64,000 nt of DNA, taken from the NCBI RefSeq assembly GCF_025370935.1, contig NC_133476.1, positions 17,104,437-17,168,436 on the forward strand, given 5' to 3'. A program made the translations under genes and the position numbers. Origin of the DNA: Choristoneura fumiferana (lineage: Eukaryota > Arthropoda > Insecta > Lepidoptera > Tortricidae). Position 1 is the stretch's first letter, and each line of letters begins with the position of its first letter. Under the pieces are notes generated by a model. It saw only the letters and a program-made list of their open reading frames with translations. It made no database searches and had not been told where the DNA came from. Of this stretch, positions 12,001 to 21,989 are shown one piece after another.

Positions 12001-15000
12001 CCAGTTTTTAGTATCGTATGCATTTGCAAAATTTGTTTACCAACACACAGAGACACCGATACAAGTAAAAATATATAATAGCCGGTCGTAATATATACAT
12101 TATTTCTAGACCAAGAAGACTGTGGATCTTGCTGGAGTTTTGGCGCCACTGCTGCCGCTGAAGGAGCTCTGGCCCGATCCAACGGTGGAAATCTGATCAA
12201 GCTTAGTAACCAAGCCCTTCTGGACTGTTCTTGGGGGTAAGAATAGTGTTCACTTGGTAACTTTGTATTTGATTAACGAATTATGTATTGACAAGAGTGA
12301 GAATTGATACTTCGTTTTTAGGGTTCCGGAGCCAAAATGGCAAAAACGGAACCCTTATAGTTTCGCCATGTCTGTCTGTCCGTCTGCGACTTTGCTCAGG
12401 GACTATCAATGCTAGAAAGCTGTAATTTTGCACAGATATATAAGTAAACTATGCCGACAAAATAGTACAATTAAAAATAAAAATAAAAAAGGTCCCATAG
12501 TCGTAAAGTGGGGGTGATTTTTTTTTCTCATCCAACCCTATAGTGTGGGGTATCGTTGGATAGGTATTTTAAAACCATTAGGGGTTTGCTCAGACGATTT
12601 TCGATTTAGTGATTTGTTTGCGAAATCTTCAACTTTAAAGTGCAAATTTTCATAAAAATCGAGCGTTTCCCCTCTAAAATCTAAACCGGTGGGTGGAAAA
12701 ATTTGGAAAAATTCAGGATGGTAGTAAGTATATCAAACTTTCAAGAAAAACTGTAACGGCTAAGTTTGCTTGAGAATTATTAGTAGTTTATGAGTAAATA
12801 GCAGCCTAAGGTATAAAATATACCTAAACTTGGAAGATTCCGTATAAAATACGAAATCCTTAGAAAAATATTACTTATCTTTTCTTCACTAATGATCATT
12901 TGCTTGTTTGCTATTACTAATGTAATATGTCAGTAGGCGGGTACAAGTTTCACTGAATGGATTGCCTTCCGGGCGGTTGTATCCCGAGGTGGCTAATGCG
13001 TACCGGAAGGCAAAGCCTTGGTATGTTCGTAGATGGATAGGCGAGGTTAAACAGTTTAGCATCTTAAAGGCAATTTGAATCAGCTAGAAATTGTTTGATG
13101 TGAAAAATAACTTTCTTTGTCACGTAAAATGTGCATGTTCTACTTTAAACATGTATGTAGTCAGTATATCTATATACCTAATTAAAGTTTTGCTTATTTT
13201 GTTATATTTTACAGATTCGGAAATTCAGGTTGCGACGGTGGCAATGATGAGGATTCTTATAAATGGATGATGGAATATGGTCTCCCTACGGAACAAGAAT
13301 ATGGTCCATACCTCATGCAGGTGAAGCAAAGTTTATGCTTAGAGCTAGTTCCCTCTTGTCGGATGTCGGGCCCGGATTTTAATCGGATATTCCAGTGGGA
13401 GAACATTTGATATGAAGCTATTCACACTTGCCCGACGCGATTTCCTAAGTATAGAAATGACTGTAATCGGACACGAACTGGATCCGACATCTGACAAGTG
13501 GGAATGAACTCTTACGATGTCTATTATTTCTCATTCAACAATTTGGTCAACGCTTCGGGTTTCTTTGTCTTCTGAACATCAACACACTAATTTTAAAGAC
13601 TTATATAACTCTGACTAAGTTTTAAAGTGATATCAAATCAATGAACAACAAGCTGCAAATCATCATATCCTACGAAAATCCTAAAATAGTATTAGTATTA
13701 TAAAACCATTTTACAAGCGATGTCTTACATATTGAAAACCAAAAATGCTCCGTTTCTATCCGACTGCGAAGAAGGAGGGTTATGTGTTTGAGTACTCAAT
13801 GGTTGAACCTATTTTGATAAATGATACGTCATTGGATTTGTCTTGATGACGCGAGTGACACTGGATACATGAAATTCTTGAAATATATAATAATTTATAG
13901 GGTATCAAATGAAAGCTAATGAAAAGCCCATTCTAAATTTATAGGTTATAATTGTTTTAATCTATATAACTACCATTTTCAGAGAAATATCAAAAAAGTG
14001 TGAAATAAAATAATAAATTTAAAAAATCAAAAACCCGACTTCCTTAAAAATACTTAAAAGAAGAAAACAAGTCTAGTAGGCTAGAACACTGTTAAGTAGC
14101 TAATTTCAAGTTCAACAGTCGGGACCCATTCAAATCATGACCAGCTCAAAAATTCTTAGTACCTAATAACCGAGTGGGAACTATGGCCCAAGCCCTCTTG
14201 TTCTGAGTGGAGGCCTGTGCCCAGCAGTGGGACGTATATAGGCTGGGATGATGATGATGATGAATAACCGAGTCTAGCCCACATGAGTTGTTTTCTTCTT
14301 TTTAGTATTTTTTAAGGCAGTCGGGTTTTTGGTTGTTTTTAGTTATGAAATATGTAGTACTGCTCTCTTTCTTTTCATTATGACTAATCGTGGTTAAAAC
14401 GAAACGACCCATGATACCTAATTAATTTCGACACGGCAAAATTCCGACGATTCCAAAATTAGTCCATTTACTACTCTGCGTGTTGACAAAGTTCGATTTT
14501 TATTGCAGGAAGGGTTCTGTGACATCGAAAACATGACGACAACCTATAAAATCCGGGGATATACTGATGTCACTCCATTCAGTGTCGAGGCTCTCAAGGT
14601 AATAATTAGAACAAAGGTTTAATTGTGCATGTGCACGGCTAGAAAAGAATTCGCCCAGAGGCTATGTTTTCTATGTTCAGTAGATATTTATTTTAAAACA
14701 ATGAAATTTCAATATTTTTACATTTGAGGACAAGAACCAAGAATTTCAATATTTTTACATTTGAAGGCAAGAACCAAAAATTCAATATTTTTACATTTGA
14801 AGGAAGAACGTTCACAAGTCGCATAGACATGCATATAAAAAAAACACTGCTGCGTACATTCATGTATACTCTTCCAATTAAATAAATGAGTACTAAGAAT
14901 AACTTTATATTTTCCATAAGGTCGTTCAGACAACTGCTTAACACTGCCAAAAATCTACAGTAAATTTCGATGTTTAATGATATTTTTGTAATACAGGTTG

Positions 15001-15953
15001 CCCTGATAAACCACGGACCATTGTCAGTTTCCATAGATTCCTCTGATGCTCTAGAAATGTATGAAGAAGGCATTTTCTACGATCCATCGTGGTAAGTAAA
15101 TACATAAGTGAAAAAAGTTATTTTAAAGTTATAATATATAAATAGGTATGTAAGGTCATTGCACAAGTACCTTATTTTCTCATCTTGGCCTATATATTTC
15201 CCACTGCATCGCACATGCCTCCTCTCAGAACGAGAGGTCTTGAGCTTTAGTTTATTGCTCAAGTATGTACATGAAAATTGTAAAGGTACAATGTGCTAGG
15301 TACCATCTAGCGCAGAATAGCGGAAAAAATTATAGGTGTTCATTATCAAAAAAAAAAGTGGCTATCACCCGGTAGATGTCTCTAAAATATTGTATTGTAA
15401 AATGATGATAAGAAAACTATCGGATGCAACTCGTATTATAATTTCAAATTTGAGAACAAAATTGACGTGACTATGGTCAAGTTGACTTATCCAGATTCAA
15501 TAAAGTTGTAAAGGTCAGCGTGTCTCGTTGACATGTCATTTTCTCTTGCTTATTCTAATTCGTGATATCAATTTTACATGGAGATATTCTGTTCCAATTA
15601 TGGTGGTATTAGTAAATACCACTCGTTTTCAACTGCTTTGTGTGAAAGTCCAGCAGAGACTTAACAAACGTTTAAATATAAGGAAGAAATAAATCTTTTT
15701 TTTTATACTTGTTTAGTGTAAATTACCCCAATTTAAGTTTTTAATATCATACGACAATCATTGCAGTGAATCTTCCCCGGACAAATTGAACCACGAAGTG
15801 ACTTTGGTCGGGTACGGAACCAAAGACGGGGACACGTTTTGGATCATCAAGAATACAAGGGGTCCGTATTGGGGTCTCGACGGCTACGCCCACATCTCAA
15901 CTAGAGACAACAACTGCGGCGTGGCTACGGAGCCCACATATGTCGTCTTTTAA
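3027..15953 (+). CDS. Secreted papain-family cysteine proteinase, CFAD-like (14 exons, 554 aa)
   Basis: Splicing 14 exons gives one uninterrupted 554-residue protein. Residues 1-18 are a signal peptide (MILKTLLLFGALYTVCGK), so it should enter the secretory pathway. Residues 19-240 form an N-terminal domain with motifs SRID, TTEEELN and PIRFEEEEVNKWHGYF, the pattern of insect 'counting factor associated protein D-like' proteinases. Residues about 245-305 are an I29-like inhibitory propeptide with a degraded ERFNIN motif and ALNKLSD. The peptidase C1 domain starts near residue 337. Visible sites are the oxyanion Gln355, catalytic Cys361 (CGSCWSF), GCDGG at 401-405, catalytic His502 (NHEV) and Asn522. 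Oddities: the usual KNSWG reads KNTRG, so the Trp shielding the His-Asn pair is Arg524, and the papain DWR near the mature N-terminus is DLR. The family is recognised by domain order and motifs, not by a database search; the substrate is unknown. Confidence 0.9.
3541..4058. mobile_element. Short MITE in intron 1, split by a SINE
   Basis: TCGTATTTTGTCGGA (3541-3555) and TCCGACAAAATACGA (4044-4058) are perfect inverted ends. A second inverted block, GTATTTATCTT (3563-3573) with AAGATAAATAC (4030-4040), continues them. Without the inserted SINE the element would be only about 100 bp. It lies in the first intron of the cysteine proteinase gene. Confidence 0.65.
3597..4005 (+). mobile_element. tRNA-derived SINE (family A) with 12-bp target duplication
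   Basis: The direct repeat TAGCTTACTGAA flanks this copy at 3585-3596 and 4006-4017. The element has a tRNA-like part with a box B (GGTTCGATTCC) near 3935, and a sequence of about 45 bp (CATCCATGTCTCAGTTTG) present at both of its ends. Other copies are the array at 5688-6764 and the copy at 34225-34550. Confidence 0.7.
4225..4420 (+). mobile_element. 5'-truncated SINE (family B) abutting exon 2
   Basis: The sequence from 'TTTACCACGAGCTTTGCGG' to 'GTATATAGGCTGGGATGATG' is the body and tail of the tRNA-derived SINE seen in full at 19114-19442. It ends only about 20 nt before the exon 2 splice acceptor (AG at 4439-4440). The likely branch point therefore falls in or beside SINE sequence. Confidence 0.75.
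4550..5466 (+). other. Intron 2, first part: no recognisable element
   Basis: AT-rich intronic sequence. A near-inverted pair 'AAGATTTAACTTCATGCACTAG' type (about 5268-5290 versus 5388-5410, CTAGTGCTTGAAGTAAAATC) suggests a degraded small TIR element around 5268-5412. Nothing else is supported. Confidence 0.35.
5467..6966 (+). repeat. Duplicated intron-2 end flanking the SINE array
   Basis: About 200-220 bp at 5467-5687 (containing TTAGCACTGCATGAGAAATA) recurs at 6765-6966 with small indels. The downstream copy ends in the real exon 3 acceptor (AG at 6967-6968). The upstream copy runs 'CAATTCACTATTTTTT' straight into the SINE array, without the AG. The array is therefore bracketed by a direct duplication of the intron end. 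Confidence 0.75.
5688..6764 (+). repeat. Tandem array of three family-A SINE units, about 379-bp period
   Basis: The tRNA-like segment 'GTCCAGCGGTGGTGT' recurs at 5963, 6342 and 6721, spaced 379 bp apart, and intervening sequence is nearly identical between units. The third unit breaks off inside the tRNA-like part at about 6764. Each unit has a box B (GGTTCGATTCC) except the truncated last one. Long antisense open frames here result from the repeat and are not genes. The array is in intron 2 of the cysteine proteinase gene. Confidence 0.8.
9837..10080 (+). mobile_element. tRNA-derived SINE (family C) in intron 8
   Basis: It begins with a tRNA-like head (GGATGGCCAAGTGGTTAGAG, then box B GGTTCGATTCC at about 9888) and continues into 'GAATGTTTGTTCTCGG...TTTATCCGTTGCCTAG'. 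The acceptor-stem halves do not pair, so this is a SINE head, not a tRNA gene. Related copies are at 45828-46165 and a tail at 58765-58885. Confidence 0.65.
10660..11770. repeat. Field of short degenerate GCATAAT-type motifs
   Basis: About 1.1 kb of intron 9 is made of irregularly repeated 15-30-bp phrases such as TTGCATAAT, GGCATAATGGCATAG, GAATATTAAATAGCAGAAC and AAATTACGAGA. The opening phrase (GGTTCCCTTTATCTTGCATA) recurs at 17985, and similar phrasing appears at about 28650-28850 and 43980-44030. It encodes nothing and matches no standard class known to me. Confidence 0.55.
11400..11540 (+). repeat. Minisatellite-like units 'GGTCGCAGTTCTAACCTAAC'
   Basis: A unit of about 55 bp (TTTCTGTWGGGGTCGCAGTTC then TAACCTAACCTACTTTTC) is repeated two to three times inside the motif field. 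The same unit occurs around 27440-27490 and 28262-28400, on both sides of a LINE insertion. Confidence 0.6.
12317..12885 (-). mobile_element. Interspersed repeat family D (reverse), intron 10
   Basis: It starts 'TAGGGTTCCGGAGCC...GTTTCGCCATGTCTGTCTG' and ends 'AAACTTGGAAGATTCCG'. It is the reverse complement of the family seen at 24331-24958, 25905-27016, 30240-30968 and 47080-47245. The family carries inverted GGGTTCCGTAGCC/GGCTACGGAACCC ends and (GACA)n near its 3' side. No coding capacity remains and the class is uncertain. Confidence 0.6.
13343..13508. mobile_element. TIR element (MITE) in intron 11
   Basis: TTCCCTCTTGTCGGATGTCGG at the left and the inverted CCGACATCTGACAAGTGGGAA at the right form imperfect terminal repeats around a non-coding core of about 120 bp. 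Confidence 0.5.
14175..14262 (+). mobile_element. Very short family-B SINE tail with 10-bp target duplication
   Basis: AATAACCGAG is present at 14165-14174 and again at 14263-14272. Between them is only the last 88 bp of the family-B SINE, ending in a (GAT)n tail. This is a clean example of extreme 5' truncation during target-primed insertion. It lies in intron 11. Confidence 0.85.
14705..14810. repeat. Three tandem copies of a ~37-bp unit in intron 12
   Basis: Units at 14705-14741, 14742-14778 and 14779-14810 share TCAATATTTTTACATTTGA followed by 'GGACAAGAACCAA'. The third unit is shortened. Confidence 0.8.
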
Positions 15954-15957
15954 TAAA
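15952..15957 (+). terminator. Polyadenylation signal overlapping the stop codon
   Basis: The stop TAA at 15951-15953 runs directly into AATAAA (15952-15957), followed by a T/G-rich stretch near 15985-15998. This suggests a very short 3' UTR of a few tens of bases. There is no transcript evidence. Confidence 0.5.
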
Positions 15958-16189
15958 TGTAATCGCTTGATCAGGACTGCTACTCTTTTGTTTGATCGAC
16001 CTAATAATTGTCTGGTAAATAACGTAGTTGGGAAACTTAAGGAAAGACCCATGACAACGTCAAGCCACGCCGACTACCTATTCGTAATTGGGATGCACCA
16101 AAAAAAATAACCTATAGTTTATTTTTTTATTTTTGGGATAATAGGATATTTTAAGATACCGTTTTCATCGATTTTGTATGGTTGTTTGT

Positions 16190-16440
16190 TTGTTTGCTTA
16201 CACTCTTTATTATACAAAAAGGTTACATAAAAAAAGTAAAGTGTTAAGTACAAAGGCGGACTTATCCCTGCAGGGATCTCTGCCAGTCAACCTTTGAGTG
16301 GTAGAGGAGGAGGTTAGAGGGGTATGTAAACTCTTTATTGTACAAAATAAGTAAACAAACACAATTGACAAACAATGAAATATATGTACAACGGCGAACT
16401 TATCCCATTAAGGGATCTCTCTAGGGACTTTGAATTTGGA
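16190..16440 (-). mobile_element. Two adjacent LINE 3'-end fragments (minus strand)
   Basis: 'ACTCTTTATTATACAAAA' and 'ACTCTTTATTGTACAAAA' begin two copies (about 16201 and 16331). Each is followed about 60-70 bp later by 'GCGGACTTATCCC' or 'GCGAACTTATCCC' and 'GGGATCTCT'. This is typical of reverse-oriented LINE 3' UTRs. Short relatives lie at 18835, 41157 and 58010. Confidence 0.5.
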
Positions 16441-17370
16441 TGTGTATTTAATTTCTTATATATTTTTTTACGAAATACGCTGGATGACGTCACAGTGAGA
16501 CAGCCACGTTCCATTGCCTAGAAAAATTCAGGTCGTACATAACATAATCTGTGGCATTACAATGTGACAATACAAGCACGGCTTAGGGTCCTAAATTAAC
16601 CATGACAAATAGTTTTATTTATTTCTCTTCTTTTAGCTTCGATTAATCCTATGTTTGTTTAACGGTGTGATAGTAAATAGATATTTTTTATTACAATCTG
16701 ATAATTTAAATTCTTTTATATTTACTTGTAAAGTAGTAATTTAATAATTTAATTTGTAAAAATACATTACAAATACTCGTATGCATTTCGGACTTTACGA
16801 TAAATGACAATAGTTTAAAGCCGGGTGCGCATCATGTGATTAAAGTTCTGTCTTTGTCACTCTTTGTTACTATAGGCAGGACAGCAACATTTCAAATTGT
16901 CAATTTGCTTTAGAGTGTAGACCTGCTTTAGAACTGCCTTTGTGACGGGACACTACAGGGGTCAAATAGAAGGTCATTACTTAAATGTTGTTTATTTAAT
17001 TCAATTTATCATATTTTTGGAATCTGATTTCTGAAAACGCTTCACAAAGCCTATTTCTCCAAAGGGTTTTCGATTTATTATACTTACGTTGTCAACAATT
17101 GGGACATCCTAATTAAGTATGCACGGTAGGCACATTGCACGCTAAACGGCCACGACCACGATCAGTGCAGTGCCGAAATGCTCAGACTAACTAAAGAAGC
17201 GGCCAGCTTTCTTTAGTCAATCGGAGCCCTTATTGCTTAACGCGCTGAAACCCGCGATTGAATTCACCATCTCTTTCTACCCTCGTCTTATACCGTGTGA
17301 CAGAAAGAAGTGGTGAAAACATTTGTGATTCAAGTATGCTAAATAAAAAGGCCTCTGGCCGTTGCGGCCA
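16440..17370. other. Intergenic stretch, nothing recognised
   Basis: AT-rich sequence downstream of the proteinase gene. No exon, RNA gene or element boundary could be supported. Confidence 0.4.
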
Positions 17371-17372
17371 CT

Positions 17373-17503
17373 GGCCCTTTACTACGAAGTGCAAAATTCG
17401 AACTTCGTGTCTTGCCGTCTCGCTCATGCTTATATTATTTAAAATGAGAGTAAGAGGGACGATACGATACGAACTTCGATTTACAAATTTCGTAGTAGCC
17501 CCT
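17373..17503. mobile_element. MITE with ~50-bp imperfect terminal inverted repeats
   Basis: 'TTACTACGAAGTGCAAAATT' at the left is matched by inverted 'TTTACAAATTTCGTAGTAG' at the right. The matching continues through CGAACTTCGT and ACGAACTTCG to a small AT core near 17440. The open frame across it arises from the repeat. Confidence 0.6.
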
Positions 17504-17984
17504 CTGGTACGGTCATGGCCGTCTAGTGTACGAGGTGCCGTAATAGGATTCTCTGTTCATTTGACAGCAGCAACGGTCACAGCGAAAGTTCGCAAGACAT
17601 GCCTGCCATGAAAGCCTAGTAAGCCTGCAACTTTACTTTGACCATAGACTTTTCTTACGGTTCCTAGCTACGAGTATATAAAGATACATTCTAAGAGGTC
17701 ACCAAACGAATAGTGTAAACATTCCAAGCGATTTCTCCAAAATGACAAGGGATTGTTTTACGGATACTCGTTTAACTCGTTATTACTATATAAGATAGCA
17801 TCATAAGTTTGCACGTGGAACTGCTTAGATTAAGGTATAGCATTAAATAATATTATGTTCTGACTTCTGGTTTTATTTTGTCATGAAAGGAAGTATTTAA
17901 TTCCTTGATTTTCTTACTGTTGCTGCTACTGTGCACTGTGTTTGTGTAGCATTAGCGATGGAGTTGAAAGCAACAGTATGGATA

Positions 17985-18145
17985 GGTTCCCTTTATCTTG
18001 CATAATATCGATTCTCCGAAATATACTTCGCATAACCGGTATCACATATTTTTTTTAAGCCGAATGATACCTTTGCATAATCATTACTTTGCATAATTAT
18101 CAGTTCAAATAATAGTCATTTCTTAGAATATTAAATGGCAGAACA
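17985..18145. repeat. Second copy of the GCATAAT-motif field start
   Basis: GGTTCCCTTTATCTTGCATA opens this segment, as at about 10676. It stays closely similar to that locus for about 150 bp (ATCGATTCTCCGAA, CAGTTCAAATAATAGTCAT), then stops at 'GCAGAACAATG'. Confidence 0.65.
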
Positions 18146-19113
18146 ATGTTATACGTAGATAAAGTTAACATTACAGTTTTGCTTGAAATACCTAGATTCA
18201 CTTAGCTATAAACCAATTCCAAACGAGACACAAATTAATATCGAACAGACCTCACGACGCTAACTCTACCTAGCGATACTATTGTTTGTAAACATTTTAC
18301 ATATAAAAATAAAGAATCTGAACACGATTGATCACATGAGAATATAAGTCAATCTAAGCATTCGTAATTTCGCGTAATGTCAAAGCCCAGCCTTACCTTA
18401 CTGTCACTGTCACTTTATACTGTGTACAAGTATATAACAAAACGCGTAAACCACGTAACCACGTCGCACCCATAACGGCGACAAAGGGGATTACACGCAT
18501 AACTCATATTTAAACCGTTGCATGAAACAAATGCCTAACCTCAAAGCCAGGGTAATCAAGTGCAAAGCACTGGCTGAATAAATGGTTTCTAATAGGTCGG
18601 GGATATGAGATTCCGGATATTGATGTGAATTACCATATTTTTGCATAATTGATTTTCGTGTCCCTGCGACATGTAGGTATGTATAAGTACTCGTACATAT
18701 GCCTTATTATAAACATTTCGTTGGCGATCCCTAGGGAGTATTGCAAGAGAGCTTCAGCATCCTTTACATATTCTTCTAATATTTGGTATAAATACGAAAG
18801 TATGTGTGTCTGTATGAGTATGTATGTATGTAAACTCTTTATTGCACATAAAAATAAAAATACAAATACACAGAGAGGAACTGAGACTGGGGAGGAGATG
18901 AGTTTGCTAATCTTGCACGCAAAAACTTTTAGACGGATTTTGACGAAATCTTGTTCAAATATTCATAACCCTACACAGAATAGGTGAACATAGGATACCA
19001 TTTACCTCGAAAAATTCATAGTTTTGGTGGAAAAGTAACATCGAGTCTTCACAGACAAAGTCGCAGGCAACCTCTACTTAAAAATAAAGAAATTAGCATC
19101 ATGATCATTATCA

Positions 19114-19442
19114 TTATTAAAAGCCGTGGTGGCCTAGTGGAAAAGCCGTGGTGGCCTAGTGGTTTGACCTATCGCCTCTCAAGCATAGGGTCGTGGGTTC
19201 AAACCCCGGCTCGCACCTAAGAGTTTTTCGAAATTCATGTGCGGAATTAAATTTGAAATTTACCACGAGCTTTGCGGTGAAGGAAAACATCGTGAGGAAA
19301 CCTGCACAAACCTGCGAAGCAATTCAATGGTGTGTGTGAAGTTCCCAATCCGCACTGGGCCCGCGTGGGAACTATGGCCCAAGCCCTCTTGTTCTGAGAG
19401 GAGGCCTGTGCCCAGCAGTGGGACGTATGTAGGCTGGGATGA
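19114..19442 (+). mobile_element. Full-length family-B SINE with 11-bp target duplication
   Basis: GATCATTATCA flanks the element at 19103-19113 and 19443-19453. The tRNA-like head carries box A (GTGGCCTAGTGG) and box B (GGTTCAAACCC at about 19198). The body is followed by the tail 'CAGCAGTGGGACGTATGTAGG'. The first 22 bp of the head (AAAGCCGTGGTGGCCTAGTGG) are duplicated in tandem, doubling box A. Confidence 0.85.
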
Positions 19443-19559
19443 GATCATTATCAGCCTTAGGACTGCTACTGTTGGATATAGGCGTCCGTCATCATAATTA
19501 AAGAAATTTAACTGCATTTTCACGCTCACTGTTTCGGTTGATTGATTGATAAAAATACA

Positions 19560-19800
19560 AGCTTTTATTTAGTTCCACCTGTCTGTCTGTCTGTAATCAA
19601 ATCATGCAAGTTAAATTTGACCAACTTCCAGCAGTCAGATTGACTTGAAATTAATGGTAGTCCAGCCAGGATCGTCTTCCCAGGACAGTAGGTATACTCT
19701 TCAACGGTTAATTAAATTTCGTATGCAAATGTAGTTTGAGTGACATTGTAAGTACAGTAAACAAAAATTACAGTCAGCAAAAAAAATCTCGTATTAAAAA
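19560..19800 (+). repeat. Interspersed repeat, related to 48780-48975
   Basis: It shares 'TCATGCAAGTTAAATTTGAC', 'TGACTTGAAATT' and 'ACAGTCAGCAAAAAAAATC' style blocks with the segment near 48.8-49.0 kb, in the same order. Non-coding; class unknown. Confidence 0.4.
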
Positions 19801-21480
19801 TGAAATTTATTGCTTAGGTTATTTTAATAGTTAAGATTTCAGTTTATTAAAGTATTGTTCCCGTATTACTTGCACCTCTTTCTGTGTGCTATTTGCATGT
19901 AAGAAAAAAATGGATAATAAAAGTTTATGGAAATAATTATTATTATACATATAGATACTTCGAGATTTCTAGGTAAGTTGACCTAAACTAACCTTTAGTT
20001 GAAACCGATTTCAAGTTTTCCAAATATTTTCGTTTTTCCTAATAACAGCTTTTCTTAACGTTCACAATGTTAGCGAGTGCTACAGTTCGAGCAAGATTAT
20101 CGTTAAGGAACCCCAACCCGTGAAATAACGCAAGATTAATTTCAACAGGAGCGGTCATTAGCAAAGAAAGTGGTCTTAAAAGTTGCAGTGAATTTCACAA
20201 AGAGCGGGCGCGGTGGGCGGCGAAAGACGGTTAAGACCGAATATTCAAAACAATACGCGTCGGGATTAAGGAAAGGCATTTGTTTTTTTCCAGAATAATG
20301 GAGGCCAGGAAGAATGATAAGGGTGAGAGGGAAAGCAATAATTTACCTTTAGGAGAAAGAAGTGGATCTTTTTTGTCGGCTTTCTTTTTCTTGAACTCTA
20401 TGAACACCGATTTTTACAACCACTTTGCTGCAACGCAACATAAATAGCAAACGGAAATCACTGTTTGTTTATATTGGTAACCCTGGTATTGAAGTAGGTA
20501 TATGTATCTATTTTTATTAAAATATATTTATCTGTTGTCTAATCACCATAAATCATTTCTTATTGCTTAGTGCGCGAGTCAAGCTTAATTAATTTGAAGG
20601 GCAAGATGACTATCTTTTACGGTTTGCCAATATCGAGTAGTGTTGACGCCACAACAACATTCGCTGCGGCTCATCGCACTTTACAGTGACGTCACGACTA
20701 CGTCATGATTCATCCCCGGAGCGCAGCGGTTTAGACTGCATCGCACCGCCAAGGCGGCAATACATTATTGTATCGAATTACTGTACCTAGTTATATTAAA
20801 GTTATTGTGCATCATCCTGAGTTCTTCTTCTACGAACCTGATACCCTGGCCTGGAGAGAGCTACATGAAAGAGGAGTGCCCTTACAAGTAGATTATTGTA
20901 GGCAAAGGTACCACTTACAGCAATTATTCATTATAATGGAAACGTATTATAATAAAATAAAGTACTTATAAAAATAATATTAGAAGAAACACATTATTCA
21001 TCATTTGACATAATGATTTTCGATGAAACTATTGATTATAAATGCAAACTTTTATGATCGTGTAACCTACAGATTGGCTTAGGTTACTTTATATTTATTT
21101 AATAACAAATCTGAAAAGTTTTAAGTTTCTGGAAACATTGCATTAAGTATATCAAATGACCATTATGTGTTTCGTCCATTATTCTTTTTAAACTTTATAT
21201 ATTTCAGTACGTACCCCATTTGAATATAGTTAGCAACCTACGTGAATGAAACACGCACACAGATTGCAATCAAGTTGATTGCTTGCTTTCCATAATTTTG
21301 GTGCCTTTTATCCCTTTTATTTGTGCTCACGTTTTTGGTTGAGCGAATTGTAATAGTCAGTCATGCAATATTTTTAGACTGGGTCTAAGTAGTAATATTT
21401 AAAATCTTTAAACGAAGTATACTTGTAGGTATATTTATTTACTTATTTCTTTCGGCGATCACGGAAATTGTTGTAAGAAT
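19800..21480. other. Intergenic stretch with one CRE-like site
   Basis: Mostly unique AT-rich sequence. A perfect TGACGTCA lies at 20687-20694 in a locally GC-richer patch (about 20630-20760). No gene is supported. Confidence 0.35.
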
Positions 21481-21483
21481 TTC

Positions 21484-21986
21484 AATAATATTACACTCAT
21501 TCAAAAATCTACTAAAGCCACTTACCTCATAGATATCACCGTTCCCAACACACACAACCTTAAACAGAAACACACAGAAAAAATACAAAAATTCATACCG
21601 TTAGCAGACGAAGTCAAACAAATGTGGCACCAAGCGGTCGTCAAAATCATCCCAATCATTATTTCCTCCCATTTTAACCGGCATTATCCCAAAAACCCTT
21701 AACACAGCACTTAAAATACTAGATTTCCACGAGAACACCTACATACCCTTACAGAAATCAATAGGTAGACACTTAAATTGCTCGATAGTGCGTCGATTTT
21801 TGAATTCAACTTCTCTACCTCTGCACAACAACCAAGAAAACAATCACACAAACACACAGCAAAATTTACAATCATAACATACTTAACACATTTGACACAC
21901 TGGTAGCTTGATACTTGGCATATGGCCGATCAAGTACTAAAAAAATAATCGACAGTGTCAAGAACCTCTTTGAGTAAAAAAAAAAA
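21484..21986 (+). pseudogene. Frameshifted C-terminal fragment of a LINE polyprotein with poly-A tail
   Basis: Translation from 21484 reads the motifs TYLIDITVPNTHNLKQK and VKQMWHQAVVKIIPIIISS. After a frameshift near 21676 it continues as GIIPKTLNTALKI and TYIPLQKSIGRHLNCSIVRR. This resembles the extreme C-terminus of insect non-LTR retrotransposon reverse-transcriptase proteins (known family pattern). An A-run at 21976-21986 fits a retrotransposed 3' end. The rest of the element is missing. The clade cannot be fixed. Confidence 0.65.
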
Positions 21987-21989
21987 TTA

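Larger units (their letters stand above)
3027..15953 (+). other. Exon-intron map of the cysteine proteinase gene
   Basis: Coding exons: 3027-3084, 4441-4549, 6969-7068, 7800-7923, 8199-8322, 8770-8888, 9238-9352, 9430-9510, 10155-10384, 12110-12236, 13215-13320, 14509-14598, 14997-15091 and 15767-15953. They sum to 1665 nt including the TAA stop. Every intron starts GT and ends AG, and the phases (1,2,0,1,2,1,2,2,1,2,0,0,2) join in frame. The active-site Cys is in exon 10, and the His and Asn are in exon 14. Introns range from 77 nt (intron 7) to 2419 nt (intron 2). The large ones carry the repeats listed separately. Each boundary was chosen by reading frame and splice consensus; cDNA could shift a few. 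Confidence 0.88.

Noticed and set aside
17258..17611. 117-codon + strand frame
   Set aside because: It spans a MITE with inverted ends and has no motif.
20687..20694. TGACGTCA as a functional CRE-driven promoter
   Set aside because: An isolated 8-mer with no initiator or exon beside it; it is noted only as a site.
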